64,000 bases of DNA from Candidatus Hydrogenedentota bacterium (GTDB taxonomy: Bacteria; Hydrogenedentota; Hydrogenedentia; Hydrogenedentales; SLHB01): positions 199,678 through 263,677 of the forward strand of contig JABWCD010000005.1 in the NCBI GenBank assembly GCA_013359265.1, given 5' to 3'. How positions within the stretch are numbered: the stretch's first letter is position 1; each line of letters opens with the position of its first letter. Both the position numbers and the translations under genes were made by a program. The notes under the pieces were generated by a model. That model was not told the origin of the DNA and made no database searches. It was given only the letters and a program-made list of their open reading frames with translations. Below are positions 63,670 to 64,000 of this stretch, one piece after another.

Positions 63670-64000
63670 TCAGCTTCCTTTGACAGCCGCATCCGCAGTT
63701 GCGGCCAGACATTCGGGACAAATGCCCCAGTAGATCACTTCGGCTTCATCGATCAGATAACCCGAATCGTCGGCTGCGGTCAGGCACGGCGTGTCGCCGA
63801 CAGCGCAGTCAACGTCGACCGTCTTTCCACAGGAACGACAGATCAAATGATGGTGATTGTCACCGACGCGATCCTCGTATCGGGCCGGCGACCCGGAGGG
63901 CTGAATACGACGGATAAGTCCCTTTTCGGTCAGGAGGCCGAGCGCGTCGTACACCGCTTGCCGCGAGATGGCCCCAATCTCGGCGCGAACGTCCTCGGCG
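63670..64000 (-). CDS. Fur/PerR-family metal-dependent repressor (C-terminal part, runs off the right edge)
   Basis: About 110 codons, reading in from the right edge. Visible features: the C-terminal half of the DNA-binding domain ([27 protein letters not shown]), the HHH...ICRSCG metal motif ([18 protein letters not shown]) and a CPEC pair, i.e. two CxxC zinc sites. It is followed by katG, so it probably senses peroxide or iron and represses katG as PerR or FurA do. The N-terminus is missing, so the class stays open. Confidence 0.93.
   Translation of the reverse strand, partial: AEDVRAEIGAISRQAVYDALGLLTEKGLIRRIQPSGSPARYEDRVGDNHHHLICRSCGKTVDVDCAVGDTPCLTAADDSGYLIDEAEVIYWGICPECLAATADAAVKGS

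Overview
The window is about 60% G+C and reads like the chromosome of a free-living, Gram-negative, heterotrophic bacterium. The gene families point to the Planctomycetota / 'Candidatus Hydrogenedentota' region of the tree. These families are tat-exported Gfo/Idh/MocA oxidoreductases, ThuA and DUF1080 domains, sulfatase-like lipoproteins, a PEP-CTERM protein, pseudopilins with the H-Xn-DG motif, and an ECF sigma factor fused to an extracytoplasmic domain. The lineage is inferred from family content only; there is no rRNA. The single RNA gene found is a complete tmRNA (57047-57402).

Layout. 1-1.7 kb (minus): the edge of what looks like a defence island, with the N-terminus of a phospholipase-D/helicase-type protein preceded by a sigma-70-like factor that has a large unfamiliar N-terminal half. 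2-6.3 kb: ileS, a DksA/TraR-type zinc-finger gene and lgt. 6.5-9 kb: an NtrC-type regulator with degenerate AAA+ motifs, then a toxin-antitoxin (TA) pair, then a duplicated copy of the regulator's last 149 bp. 9.3-25 kb: secreted and membrane proteins, including a 1127-residue protein with four tandem pseudopilin-like modules, a PKD protein, a PEP-CTERM protein, a GT39/83-type glycosyltransferase and the ECF fusion; also fabI and a cluster of two amidohydrolases with a dehydrogenase. 25-41.6 kb: a beta-propeller lipoprotein, two sulfatase-fold lipoproteins, an enolase-superfamily enzyme, a pseudopilin, a Gfo/Idh oxidoreductase, a ThuA-HEAT-F5/8C giant protein, an SDR, paired cNMP-fold proteins and an exported DegT-type aminotransferase. 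41.7-57 kb: a VapBC-type pair, an M15 peptidase, two Hsp20 genes, a C39-like protein, PPK2, an aldo/keto reductase, a GH42-like protein, a second Gfo/Idh oxidoreductase, an esterase, and a BlaI/BlaR1-type regulatory pair with two phased operators. 57-61.3 kb: tmRNA, a DUF1080 protein, then a small TA-rich patch. 61.3-64 kb: katG with an upstream Fur/PerR gene running off the right edge.

How the genes work together. The carbohydrate-active and exported oxidoreductase genes suggest scavenging of complex, possibly sulfated, polysaccharides, although the two sulfatase-fold proteins lack the formylglycine motif. The Fur-katG pair, Hsp20 genes and PPK2 belong to stress response.

Most notable structure: three separate TA modules (8.3-8.8, 58.9-59.5 and 60.0-60.7 kb) each sit between an intact host gene and a truncated, diverged duplicate of that same gene, with a fourth degraded HigBA-like remnant beside the last. 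This shared layout suggests that small TA cargoes enter by homologous (Campbell-type) recombination into host genes. The other candidate for an undescribed system is the sigma-like factor paired with the PLD-helicase at the left edge.
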